Assembly: GCF_000445125.1 (NCBI RefSeq)
Contig: NZ_ATHL01000151.1
Coordinates: 1 to 64,000, forward strand
DNA: 64,000 nt
Source: Novosphingobium lindaniclasticum LE124
GTDB taxonomy: Bacteria; Pseudomonadota; Alphaproteobacteria; Sphingomonadales; Sphingomonadaceae
Reading direction: 5' to 3'
Both the position numbers and the translations under genes were made by a program. Positions within the stretch are counted from its first letter, which is position 1. Every line of letters begins with the position of its first letter. Below are positions 1 through 8,097 of the stretch, in pieces. The notes under the pieces were generated by a model. The model saw nothing but the letters and a program-made list of their open reading frames with translations. It searched no databases and was not told the origin of the DNA.

Positions 1-450
1 CGTCTCGATGTCTTCATCGGCGGCACAAGGCTCATGACCCTGCAGCGCGGCCGCGCCGGTGTGAACGGTAAGCACGGCCACGTTGTCGATTATCGCCATG
101 TCATTCATTCCCTGCGCCGCAAGCCGATGGCGCTGCGGGGATTGGTCTATCGTGACAGCCTGTTCCCCCGTGCGCCCTACCGCCTCATGTTCGAGCACTT
201 GCTGGAAGCTGTGGGCGAGAAAGAAGCCTGCCGGATCATGGTCGAGCTTCTGGCCATGGCCCACGAGCGCGCCTGCGAGGCGGAGCTCTCCCATGTCCTG
301 GAGGAGAACCTGGCAATCCGCAGGATCCCATGCTTGTCGGCACTTCGGGCCCGCTTCAGCCCCGATCCCGCCACTTTGCCCGAAGTCGTGGTCGAGATGG
401 TCTCGCTCTCGATCTACGACGGGCTGATCGAACAGGGAGAAGCGGCATGA
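1..450 (+). CDS. istA: IS21 transposase IstA, C-terminal part
   Basis: The open frame begins at base 1 and runs to a TGA at 448-450, giving about 149 residues of a protein whose start lies outside the window. The sequence carries the features of the IstA C-terminal region (VVDYRHVIHSLRRKPMAL, then a basic and helical tail) that follows the DDE integrase core. The catalytic residues themselves are upstream and cannot be checked. The stop overlaps the istB start by 4 bases, which indicates translational coupling as in IS21. IstA is the DNA-cutting and joining subunit; IstB is its ATPase partner. Confidence 0.85.
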   Translation, partial: RLDVFIGGTRLMTLQRGRAGVNGKHGHVVDYRHVIHSLRRKPMALRGLVYRDSLFPRAPYRLMFEHLLEAVGEKEACRIMVELLAMAHERACEAELSHVLEENLAIRRIPCLSALRARFSPDPATLPEVVVEMVSLSIYDGLIEQGEAA

Positions 451-1316
451 GCACGGCTCCCATGATCGACGCACAGCGCCTGGGCCTGATGCTCAATGAA
501 CTGCGCTTGCCAACCATTAAGCATATCTGGGGAGATTTTGCAGCCCAGGCGGACAAGGAAGGATGGCCCGCGAGCCGGTTCCTTGCAGCTCTCGCCGAAC
601 ACGAACTCGCCGAACGCGATCGTCGCCGGATCGGGCGTCATCTGGCTGAAGCCCACCTGCCGGCGGGCAAGACGTTGGACTGCTTCGCCTTCGAGGCCGT
701 GCCGATGATCTCCAAGGCACAGGTCATGGCCCTGTGCGCCGGCGATGGTTGGCTCGACCAGGGTTCCAATCTCATCCTGTTCGGCCCGCCAGGCGGCGGC
801 AAAAGCCATCTGGCGGCGGCGATCGGCCTGGCATTGGTGGAAAAAGGCTGGCGAGCACTGTTCACCCGCACCTCTGACCTCGTCCAACGTCTGCAGGTGG
901 CTCGCCGCGAACTGACGCTGGAATCCGCAATCGCCAAGCTCGACAAATATCATCTGCTCATTCTCGACGACTTCGCCTACGTCTCACGCGACCAAGCGGA
1001 AACCTCTGTCCTCTTCGAACTGATCAGTGCCCGATATGAGCGCAGATCCCTGCTCATCACCGCCAACCAGCCCTTCGGTGAATGGAACCGCGTCTTCCCG
1101 GACCCGGCAATGACGCTCGCTGCGGTCGACAGGCTCGTGCATCACGCCACGATCTTCGAGATGAACGTGGAAAGTTATCGCCGGCGCACGGCTCAGGCCC
1201 GCCGCACCGGGGCTGGACGTCCTGCCGCCTACACCACTCCGAAAGTCCTCGAGACCATCCGCGACAATCAGGATGAGAACGAGATCCTTGCCAGCGAAAA
1301 GCAAAATCGGCACTGA
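447..1316 (+). CDS. istB: IS21 transposition helper ATPase IstB
   Basis: This 289-residue protein is the usual length for IstB. It has a P-loop GPPGGGKS at about residues 113-120, a Walker B strand LLILDDF near residue 170, and a sensor-like ITANQPF segment, which together mark a DnaC/DnaA-related AAA+ ATPase. IstB binds DNA, selects the target and remodels it for IstA. The ATG at 447 was chosen because it overlaps the istA stop (ATGA) and gives the normal family N-terminus MSTAPMIDAQRL; a longer open frame upstream is only istA read out of frame. The gene appears intact. Confidence 0.93.
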   Translation: MSTAPMIDAQRLGLMLNELRLPTIKHIWGDFAAQADKEGWPASRFLAALAEHELAERDRRRIGRHLAEAHLPAGKTLDCFAFEAVPMISKAQVMALCAGDGWLDQGSNLILFGPPGGGKSHLAAAIGLALVEKGWRALFTRTSDLVQRLQVARRELTLESAIAKLDKYHLLILDDFAYVSRDQAETSVLFELISARYERRSLLITANQPFGEWNRVFPDPAMTLAAVDRLVHHATIFEMNVESYRRRTAQARRTGAGRPAAYTTPKVLETIRDNQDENEILASEKQNRH

Positions 1317-1381
1317 ATGACGCGCCGCGACAATCACATTCTCATCCTGATTGACGCGCAATCCTCATCCTGTTTGTCGCG
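1260..1381. repeat. IS21 end repeats (three copies of a 20-mer)
   Basis: CGCGACAATCAGGATGAGAA at 1260-1279 lies in the 3' end of istB. Its near-perfect inverse, TTCTCATCCTGATTGACGCG, is at 1339-1358, and a third copy, TCCTCATCCTGTTTGTCGCG, is at 1362-1381. The last two are direct repeats 23 bases apart. Multiple transposase-binding repeats at each end are known for IS21-family elements, so these are probably IstA binding sites at the right end. Confidence 0.7.
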
Positions 1382-1383
1382 CT

Positions 1384-1470
1384 ACACACAACCACTTCCG
1401 GCCTTACTCGAGCCTGGGGAACAGAACCCCGGCCGAGGTAGGAGCCAGTTCGGTCGGCAAACCGGGCCAT
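1384..1470 (+). pseudogene. IS3-type transposase C-terminal fragment
   Basis: Frame 1 after the IS21 end reads HNHFRPYSSLGNRTPAEVG. This matches the conserved C-terminal signature of IS3-family OrfB transposases (YNxxRPHSSLGxxTPAEF). Only this tail is present, with no DDE core and no start, so it is a decayed remnant truncated by the IS21 element. The following in-frame residues up to 1653 show no recognisable family. Confidence 0.7.
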
Positions 1471-1762
1471 CACGTCCACGCTTGGGCATCAAACCGGGCA
1501 CAGGCTCTACTCATAGCTGGTAGAAACCTCGGGCTCGGACCACACGAACACATGACCCATATCTACATCCAGGGATGGGTCGGCGGCTCGCCTGTGACCT
1601 GGATGGAAACCGCGACCAACGAGGAATATCTAGCACTCATTAGAGAGAAGTAAGGAACTGACGCGTCAGTTGGGTACCGCCAAAGGATCGCAACCGTGAT
1701 CTCACAGCAGGGAATGATATAGCTGTTCTTACGGGTGGAAGCTGTGATATACCCATATCAAC
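1471..1762. other. Intergenic stretch before chrB
   Basis: About 290 bases between the transposase fragment and chrB. No convincing gene was found: the open frame to 1653 is the out-run of the IS3 fragment and has no recognisable motif. The notable element is the 16-bp perfect palindrome at 1656-1671, listed separately. The chrB promoter must lie here. Confidence 0.5.
1656..1671. promoter_or_regulatory. 16-bp perfect palindrome upstream of chrB
   Basis: AACTGACGCGTCAGTT is a perfect inverted repeat about 90 bases upstream of the chrB start. Palindromes of this length and with a TGACGCGTCA core are typical of operators for dimeric repressors such as TetR-family proteins. ChrB itself has been reported to act as a chromate-responsive regulator in other bacteria. 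Which protein binds here, or whether the site is a leftover of the adjacent mobile element, cannot be told from the sequence. Confidence 0.4.
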
Positions 1763-2716
1763 ATGCTCAAACCGTCACCCGCCCTCTGGCTGGCGCTGCT
1801 CCATCAGCTGCCGACGAAGCCGCCCTACTTCCGCGTCAAGATCTGGCGCCGCCTTCAGGCGATCGGCGCGGTTCCGATCAAGAACGCGGTCCACGTTCTC
1901 CCCAGGGCCCCGGAGCACGCGGCAACCTTCCAGGAACTGCTGGATGAGATCGTCGCCGGCGGGGGCGAAGCGATTCTGATCGAAGCCCGTCTGCTGGTCG
2001 GCATGACCGATGCGGAAGTGCAGGCACTGTTCGACGACGCGCGCAATGCCGATTATGAGGACATCACCCAGAACGCGCGTCGCCTGCTGGAAACAGGCCC
2101 CGCGAACGGAAGCGAGATCGTCCGCCTTCACAAGCGGCTGGATGAGGTCAAGGCGCTCGACTACTTCGGCGCACCCCGCCGGCGGGATGCCGAGGCGGCG
2201 CTCGCACAGCTCGATCGCCAGCGGTACGAGCATCCGGACGTCGGCCGATCGCAACCGCTTTCCGAGGAGCCGCTCGACCTGGTGGCGAAAGTCTGGGTGA
2301 CGCGCAGCGGCGTCCACGTCGACCGGATCGCCTGCGCCTGGCTCATTCGCAGGTTCGTAGATCCGCAAGCCACCTTCAAGTTCGTCGATGCCCGCAGCTA
2401 CTTGCCCGGCCTGGGCGAGTTGCGCTTCGACATGGCCGAGGCGGAATTCACGCACGAGGAAGATCGCTGCAGTTTCGAGACCCTGGTGCTGCGGGCCGGC
2501 CTCGGCGACGACCCGGCTCTCGTGGCGATCGGCGAGATCATCCATGATCTCGACATCGGCGACGGCAGGTTCAATCGCCCGGAGACACCGGGGCTCGGCG
2601 CCATCCTTTCGGGGATATGCGCCTCCTGCGACGAGGACCTCCAGCGCATCGCCCAGGCCGGTGAGGCGCTCAACCAGTTCCATGCCTTCTTCAGCGCAAG
2701 GAAGACCGAACCATGA
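1763..2716 (+). CDS. chrB: Chromate resistance protein ChrB
   Basis: 317 residues, in the normal size range for ChrB. The N-terminal half (LPTKPPYFRVKIWRRLQAIG, then KNAVHVLP) is the ChrB N-domain. The C-terminal half from about residue 180 (VWVTRSGVHVDRIACAWLIRRF) is the chromate-resistance exported/ChrB C-domain, rich in His, Asp and Glu and carrying a late CASCDED motif. ChrB is found with ChrA and has been described as a chromate-sensing regulator or accessory factor. The stop overlaps the chrA start by 4 bases, so the two are translationally coupled. Proximity to insertion sequences fits a horizontally moving resistance module. Confidence 0.9.
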   Translation: MLKPSPALWLALLHQLPTKPPYFRVKIWRRLQAIGAVPIKNAVHVLPRAPEHAATFQELLDEIVAGGGEAILIEARLLVGMTDAEVQALFDDARNADYEDITQNARRLLETGPANGSEIVRLHKRLDEVKALDYFGAPRRRDAEAALAQLDRQRYEHPDVGRSQPLSEEPLDLVAKVWVTRSGVHVDRIACAWLIRRFVDPQATFKFVDARSYLPGLGELRFDMAEAEFTHEEDRCSFETLVLRAGLGDDPALVAIGEIIHDLDIGDGRFNRPETPGLGAILSGICASCDEDLQRIAQAGEALNQFHAFFSARKTEP

Positions 2717-4119
2717 CCATTGTCGCCATCGAACCTGCCGAAGGGCCTTTGCCGGCCACTGGCGATCACGGCATCGCCTTCGCCGAGGCGGTCGCCGTCT
2801 GGGCGCGCATCGCGGCGCTCAGCTTCGGGGGGCCTGCCGGTCAGATCGCAGTCATGCACCGCATTCTGGTGGAGGAGAAGAAGTGGATCGGGGAGGAGCG
2901 CTTCCTCCATGCCCTGAACTACTGCATGCTCCTGCCCGGCCCCGAAGCGCAGCAACTGGCGGCCTATATCGGCTGGCTGCTCCACCGGACCAAAGGCGGC
3001 CTTGTCGCCGGGGCATTGTTCGTCCTGCCGGGTTTCCTGGCGATCCTGGGCTTGAGCTACGTCTATGTGCTGCTCGGCCGGACGCCGCTAGTCGAAGGGC
3101 TGTTCTTCGGCCTGAAAGCCGCCGTGCTGGCCGTGGTGGTCCAGGCCGTCGTTCGCGTGGGGTCGCGGGCGCTGAAGAACGGCGTGATGCGCGGGATCGC
3201 GGCGGCGGCCTTCCTCGCCATCTTCTTCCTGGACGCGCCGTTTCCGCTGATCGTCCTGCTCGCCGGCCTGGGAGGGTATGCCGGTGGCCGCGCCGGTCTT
3301 GCCGCCTTCAAGGCCGGCGGCGGTGGTCATGGCTCGGCGGGCGGCAGGATCGTTCACGATGCCGAGACGGCGCTGGGTGAAGGTCTGCCCGAACACGCCC
3401 GCCCGAACCTTGCCTGGTCGCTCAAGATATCGGGCGCTCTGCTCGCCTTGTGGTTGGCGCCGGTTATCACGCTGCTGGTCCTGGCGGGACCGGACAACGT
3501 CTTCACCCAGATCGCCACGTTCTTCAGCCAGATGGCGGTCGTGACCTTCGGCGGCGCCTATGCGGTGCTCGCCTATGTCGCTCAGGAAGCGGTCGGCACC
3601 TATGGCTGGCTGAAACCGGGCGAAATGCTCAATGGCCTGGGCCTTGCCGAGACGACGCCTGGCCCGCTGATCATGGTCACGCAATTCGTCGGCTTCCTTG
3701 CCGCCTTCCGCGAGGCGACGGGACTGTCGCCGCTCGTCGCGGCCACGCTGGGCGCGGTCCTGACGACCTGGGTCACATTCGTGCCCTGCTTCCTGTGGAT
3801 CTTCGCCGGCGCGCCGTTCGTCGAGCGGCTGCGCGGCAATCGCGCGCTGTCCTCGGCGTTGACCGCGATTACGGCCGCGGTGGTCGGCGTCATTCTCAAT
3901 CTTGCGGTCTGGTTCGCCGTGCACACGATCTTCACTCAGACCCGCACGATCGGCTTCGTCGGCAGAGGCTTCGATGTGCCGGTGCCGACCTCGCTCCATG
4001 TCCCCGCTCTCGTGCTTGCGCTTGGCGCGGCGGTGGCCGTCTTCCGGTTCAGGATCGGCATGATCCCGGTGCTGCTGGCCTGCGCCCTGCTTGGCGCCGC
4101 CTATGGCCTGATCGGATAA
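2713..4119 (+). CDS. chrA: Chromate efflux transporter ChrA
   Basis: 468 residues, typical of the long two-domain CHR family. The two homologous halves each carry the CHR signature: SFGGPAGQIAVMH near residue 36, with LPGPEAQQLAAYIG shortly after, and VTFGGAYAVLAYV near residue 276 with ETTPGPLIMVTQFVGF. Around ten hydrophobic segments are visible. The protein is an inner-membrane chromate exporter that lowers cytoplasmic chromate. It starts inside the chrB stop (ATGA) and is followed 8 bases later by a strong hairpin, so chrBA looks like a complete two-gene operon. Confidence 0.95.
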   Translation: MTIVAIEPAEGPLPATGDHGIAFAEAVAVWARIAALSFGGPAGQIAVMHRILVEEKKWIGEERFLHALNYCMLLPGPEAQQLAAYIGWLLHRTKGGLVAGALFVLPGFLAILGLSYVYVLLGRTPLVEGLFFGLKAAVLAVVVQAVVRVGSRALKNGVMRGIAAAAFLAIFFLDAPFPLIVLLAGLGGYAGGRAGLAAFKAGGGGHGSAGGRIVHDAETALGEGLPEHARPNLAWSLKISGALLALWLAPVITLLVLAGPDNVFTQIATFFSQMAVVTFGGAYAVLAYVAQEAVGTYGWLKPGEMLNGLGLAETTPGPLIMVTQFVGFLAAFREATGLSPLVAATLGAVLTTWVTFVPCFLWIFAGAPFVERLRGNRALSSALTAITAAVVGVILNLAVWFAVHTIFTQTRTIGFVGRGFDVPVPTSLHVPALVLALGAAVAVFRFRIGMIPVLLACALLGAAYGLIG

Positions 4120-4126
4120 CCCACCA

Positions 4127-4156
4127 GGCCGCAGCGAGCAGACGTCCGCTGCGGCC
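4127..4156. terminator. Hairpin between convergent chrA and chemoreceptor gene
   Basis: GGCCGCAGCG and CGCTGCGGCC form a perfect 10-bp stem with a 10-base loop. It lies in the 46-base gap between the chrA stop and the stop of the minus-strand chemoreceptor. There is no clear T-run, but position and symmetry suggest a bidirectional terminator. Confidence 0.7.
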
Positions 4157-4165
4157 GGGCGCGCT

Positions 4166-6016
4166 TCAGAAATCGTTCCAGTCGGCTTCGCTGGGGACCT
4201 GGGCCGAGAGCAGCCGCAGATGCGCATTGCCGGAGACGCGTGCAGGACGCGGCTTCTTCGCTTCGAAGCTGCGCGGGCGGGGCGGCGTCGCGGATGCCGC
4301 GACCTTGAAGCTGGCGGTCTGGCCGGCCAGCGTCATGACTTCGTTGGACAGGTTCCGGGCTGCCGCCGAGGTTTCCTCGACCATGGCCGCGTTCTGCTGG
4401 GTGGACTGGTCCATGGTCCCGATAGCGACGCTGATCTGGCTGATCGCTGTCGACTGCGCCTGGTTGTCGGCCGCCATCGAGCCGAGCAGACCATGCACTT
4501 CCTCGACGTCGCTGGTGATCGCGGCCAGCGCTTCGTCGACATGCCTGACCATTTCGACGGCCGAAACGATCTCGGACTGCGTGGTCGTGAGCTGATCGCG
4601 CGCGCGGCCGGCTTCCTCTTCCGCCCGCATCGCCAGGGCCGAAACCAGGTCGGCGACGACCGCGAAGCCCCGTCCTGCCTCCCCGGCCCGTCCGGCTTCG
4701 ACGGCGGCGTTCATCGCCAGGACGCGGGTCTGAAACGCGATCTTGTCGAGGCCTTCGATGACGCTGTCGATTCCCTTCGCGCTGTCCGCGACCCGCGTCA
4801 TGGCCTCCACCGCCTCATGCGCCGTTTCGCGCCCGCCGCGCACGGTCGAGATGGCGCCGTCCGCCCGCTCAACAGTGCGCGTGGCCGAGACGGCGGTGGC
4901 CTTGAGCCGGCCGTCCATCTGCGTCACCGCTGCCGCCGTCTGCTCAAGGCTGGCCGCGCTGGATTCGGTGCGCCGGGCAAGATCTTCCGAGGCCTGGGCG
5001 ATCTCTCCCGATCCGGTTCGAATGGCCTCGGTGCTCTGCCCGACGGCGGCGATGAGCGTTCCGAGCGTGGAAAGGGCCTCGTTGAAATTGGTCTTGAGTT
5101 CCGCGTAGTCGGCAGGAAACTCGGCCTGGATGCGGGCCGTGAGGTCACCTTCGCTCAGCGCGGCGAGGCCGTCGCGCAGCGCGCTCGTGATGACCTGCTG
5201 CGCGCGGGCGGCGGCCGCGTCCGCCTCGGCGCGGTTCACGGCCGCCATGCGGAACTGCTCGACCGCCTTGGCGACATCGCCCAGCTCGTCGCCGCGATCC
5301 AGGCTCGGCACACGCGCGGTGCCCCCCTCGGCCAGGGTCGTCGTCGTGCGCGACAGTTCGGCCAGCGGCGCCGAGACCGAGCGGGCCAGCAGGCGCCAAA
5401 TGGCGAACAGCCCGGCCATGCCGATCGCGGTGACCGCGAGGATGAACCAGAACGCGCGCTGGGCAAAAGCCTTGCCGGTGTCGTTAGACGCCTTGGCGCG
5501 CGCTTTCTGAAGCGCGATGAGATCGTTGGCCTCTTTCGAAGCCGCATCGGAGATGTCCTTGCCTTCCCCGAGGATCATCGCCAGCGCCGCCTCGGCGCCG
5601 CTGCGCTGCTTCATGGCGAAGATCCGGCTGTTCACCTCGTGAAGCCGGTCGATCCGGCTTTTCAGCGAGGAGAGCTGCGGGGTGAATTCGCCGGCGAGCG
5701 GAGCGTAGTCGCTCGCCGCGCGGTCGATCGCCTGCCGGTTCTTGTCGAAGCGCTCGGCGTAGTTGCGCTCCTGTTCGGGTGAGCGCGCGTTCATCTGCGA
5801 CAGGATGATCACCCGGTGCTCTCTCAGTCCGGTCATCAGGCGCCCCAGAGCATCGGTTCCGGCGATGCCGCGCTCGACATGCCGCGTGGCGATGGCCTCC
5901 AGCTCTCTCATTACGATGATGCCCGATCCCGCCAGCGTGCCCATGAGCGCTCCGATCGCAAGGAACGTGACGAGCATTTTCTTCGAGAATTGCCAATTGT
6001 TGAAGACGGTTATCAT
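4166..6016 (-). CDS. Methyl-accepting chemotaxis protein
   Basis: 616 residues. A membrane segment at about residues 13-35 is followed by a roughly 150-residue periplasmic helical region (four-helix-bundle type), a second membrane segment at about 186-205, a HAMP domain to about 260, and a long cytoplasmic signalling coiled coil. The hairpin tip is recognisable near residues 424-455 (IAFQT, LAMNAAVEAGRAGEAGRGFAVVAD), which contacts CheA and CheW. The C-terminus ends in DWNDF, resembling the aromatic pentapeptide tethers that recruit CheR. No other che genes are nearby, so this is an orphan receptor. The ligand cannot be predicted. It converges on chrA. Confidence 0.93.
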   Translation of the reverse strand: MITVFNNWQFSKKMLVTFLAIGALMGTLAGSGIIVMRELEAIATRHVERGIAGTDALGRLMTGLREHRVIILSQMNARSPEQERNYAERFDKNRQAIDRAASDYAPLAGEFTPQLSSLKSRIDRLHEVNSRIFAMKQRSGAEAALAMILGEGKDISDAASKEANDLIALQKARAKASNDTGKAFAQRAFWFILAVTAIGMAGLFAIWRLLARSVSAPLAELSRTTTTLAEGGTARVPSLDRGDELGDVAKAVEQFRMAAVNRAEADAAAARAQQVITSALRDGLAALSEGDLTARIQAEFPADYAELKTNFNEALSTLGTLIAAVGQSTEAIRTGSGEIAQASEDLARRTESSAASLEQTAAAVTQMDGRLKATAVSATRTVERADGAISTVRGGRETAHEAVEAMTRVADSAKGIDSVIEGLDKIAFQTRVLAMNAAVEAGRAGEAGRGFAVVADLVSALAMRAEEEAGRARDQLTTTQSEIVSAVEMVRHVDEALAAITSDVEEVHGLLGSMAADNQAQSTAISQISVAIGTMDQSTQQNAAMVEETSAAARNLSNEVMTLAGQTASFKVAASATPPRPRSFEAKKPRPARVSGNAHLRLLSAQVPSEADWNDF

Positions 6017-6245
6017 GATGGAGCCCCCCTGAGCCGATTGAAACGTCGTATAAGAGAATTATAGAAGTTGGCGGTGCGGTCGGTCGGGGAACTGACGATA
6101 CATTTTGTTGCCGATGCCCAAGCCTGTTCAGTGGGGCAGGGCTTGGCGGCATGGCGGACCTTGGGGGAACCGGTAAGATCACTCGCCGCCGCGGAACATC
6201 GTCGCGCGGCTTATCCGCTCCAGTACAGGGGGCGTCGCGGGTCGT

Positions 6246-6872
6246 TCATGGCTGCGCCGCTTCGAGCGGGGCCAAGGGTGGCATGTCCAGGACCAGCAGC
6301 AGTCGCGCTGCACCGGTGCCGGCGATCGGCGGCGATCGGTGGAGGATCGCCGGCGTTTCGGCCCACATGCGGCCCTTGAACAGCCCGACGGTGCCGGCGG
6401 CCACGTGGTTGATCGGGGCTTCCGCTCCGGCGCCCGCCTCAATCCATTGCGTACCGGGTTCGGTGAGGGGCATCAGCAGGCGGGCCGTGACATTGTCCAT
6501 GTGGAACTTGCGGCAGGCGTCCGTCTCCACGATGTCCAGACGCAGGCGGACCGTGTCTCCGCCCATGATGCGGACGAAGCGGCGGGCAAGCGAAGCGATT
6601 TCGGCAGCCAGAACGGCCGCACGCACGCCAGCGGGATAGCCTGCCCGCTCCAGGGCGGCGGGAAGGGTCGCGGCAGGGTCTGTCAGCGCAAGACTTTCCT
6701 GCACATCGTCGATCTCGCTGAAATCCAGCTTGTCCAGCCAGTCCAGACCTTTCGGCCTGGCCCGCGTCCAGAGTACGAGATGGACGGTCTCTTCGAGAAT
6801 GCGCGCGAGAACGGCCGGATCATCGGAGGCGGCCCAGGCGGTACGAAGAGATTGCGGCGCGGCGAGGCTCAC
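6246..6872 (-). CDS. DUF1826 domain protein
   Basis: 208 residues from a GTG at 6872 whose first bases overlap the stop of the upstream 67-aa gene (GTGA). The region with FHMDNVTARLLMPL, GTQWIEAG and LFKGRMW fits the DUF1826 family, whose conserved His and Asp suggest metal or cofactor binding; the function is unknown. A longer reading with a start at 6968 exists, but it runs through the upstream gene in another frame. The pair sits behind a Zur-like palindrome, so zinc-responsive expression is an inference. The cell location is likely cytoplasmic, since no signal peptide is seen. Confidence 0.75.
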   Translation of the reverse strand: MSLAAPQSLRTAWAASDDPAVLARILEETVHLVLWTRARPKGLDWLDKLDFSEIDDVQESLALTDPAATLPAALERAGYPAGVRAAVLAAEIASLARRFVRIMGGDTVRLRLDIVETDACRKFHMDNVTARLLMPLTEPGTQWIEAGAGAEAPINHVAAGTVGLFKGRMWAETPAILHRSPPIAGTGAARLLLVLDMPPLAPLEAAQP

Positions 6873-7072
6873 TGGGCCGTCTCCACGGTGCGGAGCGGGA
6901 AGGGGGAGGCGTCGATGCTCACGTCCGACATGTCGTGAACGGTCAGGACGATGAGGCGTCCTGCCCAATTGGCGCGGATAGGATGGAGCGGCGCGGTCCT
7001 CCTCGCGCCCAGCAAAGCGGGCAGAACGGTGAGGTACGGCTTGCGGGGCGCTACGGTCGGACTGATGGGCAT
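6869..7072 (-). CDS. 67-aa conserved-looking protein upstream of DUF1826
   Basis: ATG at 7072, stop at 6869-6871 overlapping the next gene's GTG by 4 bases. The protein starts MPISPTVAPRKPYLTVLP and includes HPIRANWAGRLIVLTVHD; no family was recognised and no Cys cluster or membrane segment stands out. The case for a real gene is the coupling to DUF1826 and the promoter-proximal palindrome 22-38 bases before its ATG. A longer frame continues upstream to 7477, but it crosses the palindrome, so the short form is preferred. Confidence 0.5.
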   Translation of the reverse strand: MPISPTVAPRKPYLTVLPALLGARRTAPLHPIRANWAGRLIVLTVHDMSDVSIDASPFPLRTVETAQ

Positions 7073-7093
7073 GATGCGATCCTGGTCAACGCA

Positions 7094-7110
7094 ATGATAT
7101 AACGTATCAT
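7094..7110 (-). promoter_or_regulatory. Zur-like palindrome before the DUF1826 unit
   Basis: ATGATATAACGTATCAT has 6-base arms (ATGATA/TATCAT) around an AT-rich centre and lies directly upstream of the 67-aa gene. Size and composition resemble zinc-uptake-regulator boxes (TGTTATA-type palindromes) of Gram-negative bacteria. The match to any measured consensus was not tested, so the assignment to Zur is tentative. Confidence 0.45.
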
Positions 7111-7258
7111 AAAAATGACGCAATTGGGAAGGGTGTCCTGGCAATCCGCTTTTCCAGGATGCGATGGTTTGGAGGCGGATCGGTCGGTTCATCCTCCCAG
7201 GCTTCGAGCCGCCTGTGATTCCCACCGGGCGCCTATCGCGAAAGTCCCGGCGGGCCTG

Positions 7259-7342
7259 ATGCGCTTTCTCGAAGATGACCAGTCCGATGATCCCATCCTT
7301 TCGGTCGTGAACCTCGTGGATCTGTTCCTGGTGATTTGCGCC
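7259..7342 (+). pseudogene. Possible DUF2149 gene fragment
   Basis: From ATG 7259 the frame reads MRFLEDDQSDDPILSVVNLVDLFLVI. This resembles the N-terminus of DUF2149 membrane proteins (acidic DDP, then VNLxDxFLVV into a membrane helix), which usually accompany ExbB/TolQ-like and CobN-like genes. The similarity stops abruptly near residue 28, where the frame becomes Arg/Gly/Ser-rich with no membrane helix. No partner gene is present. It is best read as a broken remnant; the family call is from memory of the motif. Confidence 0.4.
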
Positions 7343-7465
7343 GTGGGGAGGAGAAGTGGAAACCTCCGCCATTCTCTGACTGCGGTCCGGGGATGCGAGT
7401 CGCCGCCGGCAGCGCGGCAGCGGGAGGTCGCTCGGCAAAAGCGCAGGGGTGAAGGTCCACTCTAG

Positions 7466-8097
7466 TGCCGATGCCATGCCGCCGCCTGGCGCAATTCGGC
7501 AAAACTAAGTTGCGCTACCGAATAACCCGATTGATCCGTGCTTAGGTCGATGGCCACTGCCGAGTTCGTCCGAGATAATCGCAATCTCTTCCGCCGTTTA
7601 ATGGGAGCACGATCATCATGGCTTGAGCGCTTCTGATAACAATTCGCAGCAGCAAAGCGCACCGGCATCCGAGGAAGCCCATCCTTTTGGCGTAATTTTC
7701 AGCCAGTCTTCTGTTCTTTTTTGGGACGAAACGGGCTTTTTTAGCGGCAAGGCGCGGAACTTTTGCGTATTTTGTCGAAATATTGCTGAAATGCCACCGC
7801 TTACCCGCGGTCAATTTATTGATCTGTATCGATAAAAATCAGGTTAGCATTTTCGATTGACGATGATGTGTTCACAACCGATCATTGGTTTGTCTCTGGG
7901 GAGAGGCAAAAGACGATCGGAGCCACAGCACAACAAGCCGGCATTGATCTAACAGAACCGCAGTCGCGGCTCGCAACATCTCTCGTCGAGACACGACATA
8001 CCGCAGCGATTGCTACGGACAACTGTATCATAACTCGAACCATGCATTCCTGTCGGCCTGTCGCCGGCAGTTGAGGATCTGTAACTGGGAGACCGCC
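7466..8097. other. Long non-coding stretch upstream of flp
   Basis: About 630 bases with lower GC and several T-runs, in contrast with the GC-rich genes around it. Short open frames exist on both strands (for example 7623-7835 plus), but none shows codon bias, a good ribosome site or a known motif. The region must hold the promoter of the pilin gene; a TTGACG at 7857-7862 is the only -35-like word noted and has no good -10 partner. Remnants of decayed sequence are possible. Confidence 0.5.

Larger units (their letters stand above)
1..1388 (+). mobile_element. IS21-family insertion sequence, right-hand part
   Basis: The istA 3' end and a complete istB are read in the same direction with a 4-base ATGA overlap, the standard IS21 arrangement. 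After istB come closely spaced copies of a 20-base sequence ending in TTGTCGCG or TTGACGCG, which look like the multiple end repeats of this family. The exact outer tip near 1381-1388 is a guess, because the left end and the target duplication lie outside or cannot be seen. The element abuts a fragment of an IS3-type transposase, so it seems to have landed in, or recombined with, an older element. Confidence 0.8.

Noticed and set aside
1735..1947. Short frame overlapping the chrB start
   Set aside because: Shadow of chrB in another frame; its product is compositionally biased.
7623..7835. 70-residue open frame upstream of flp
   Set aside because: No ribosome site, no family, AT-rich region; not supported as a gene.
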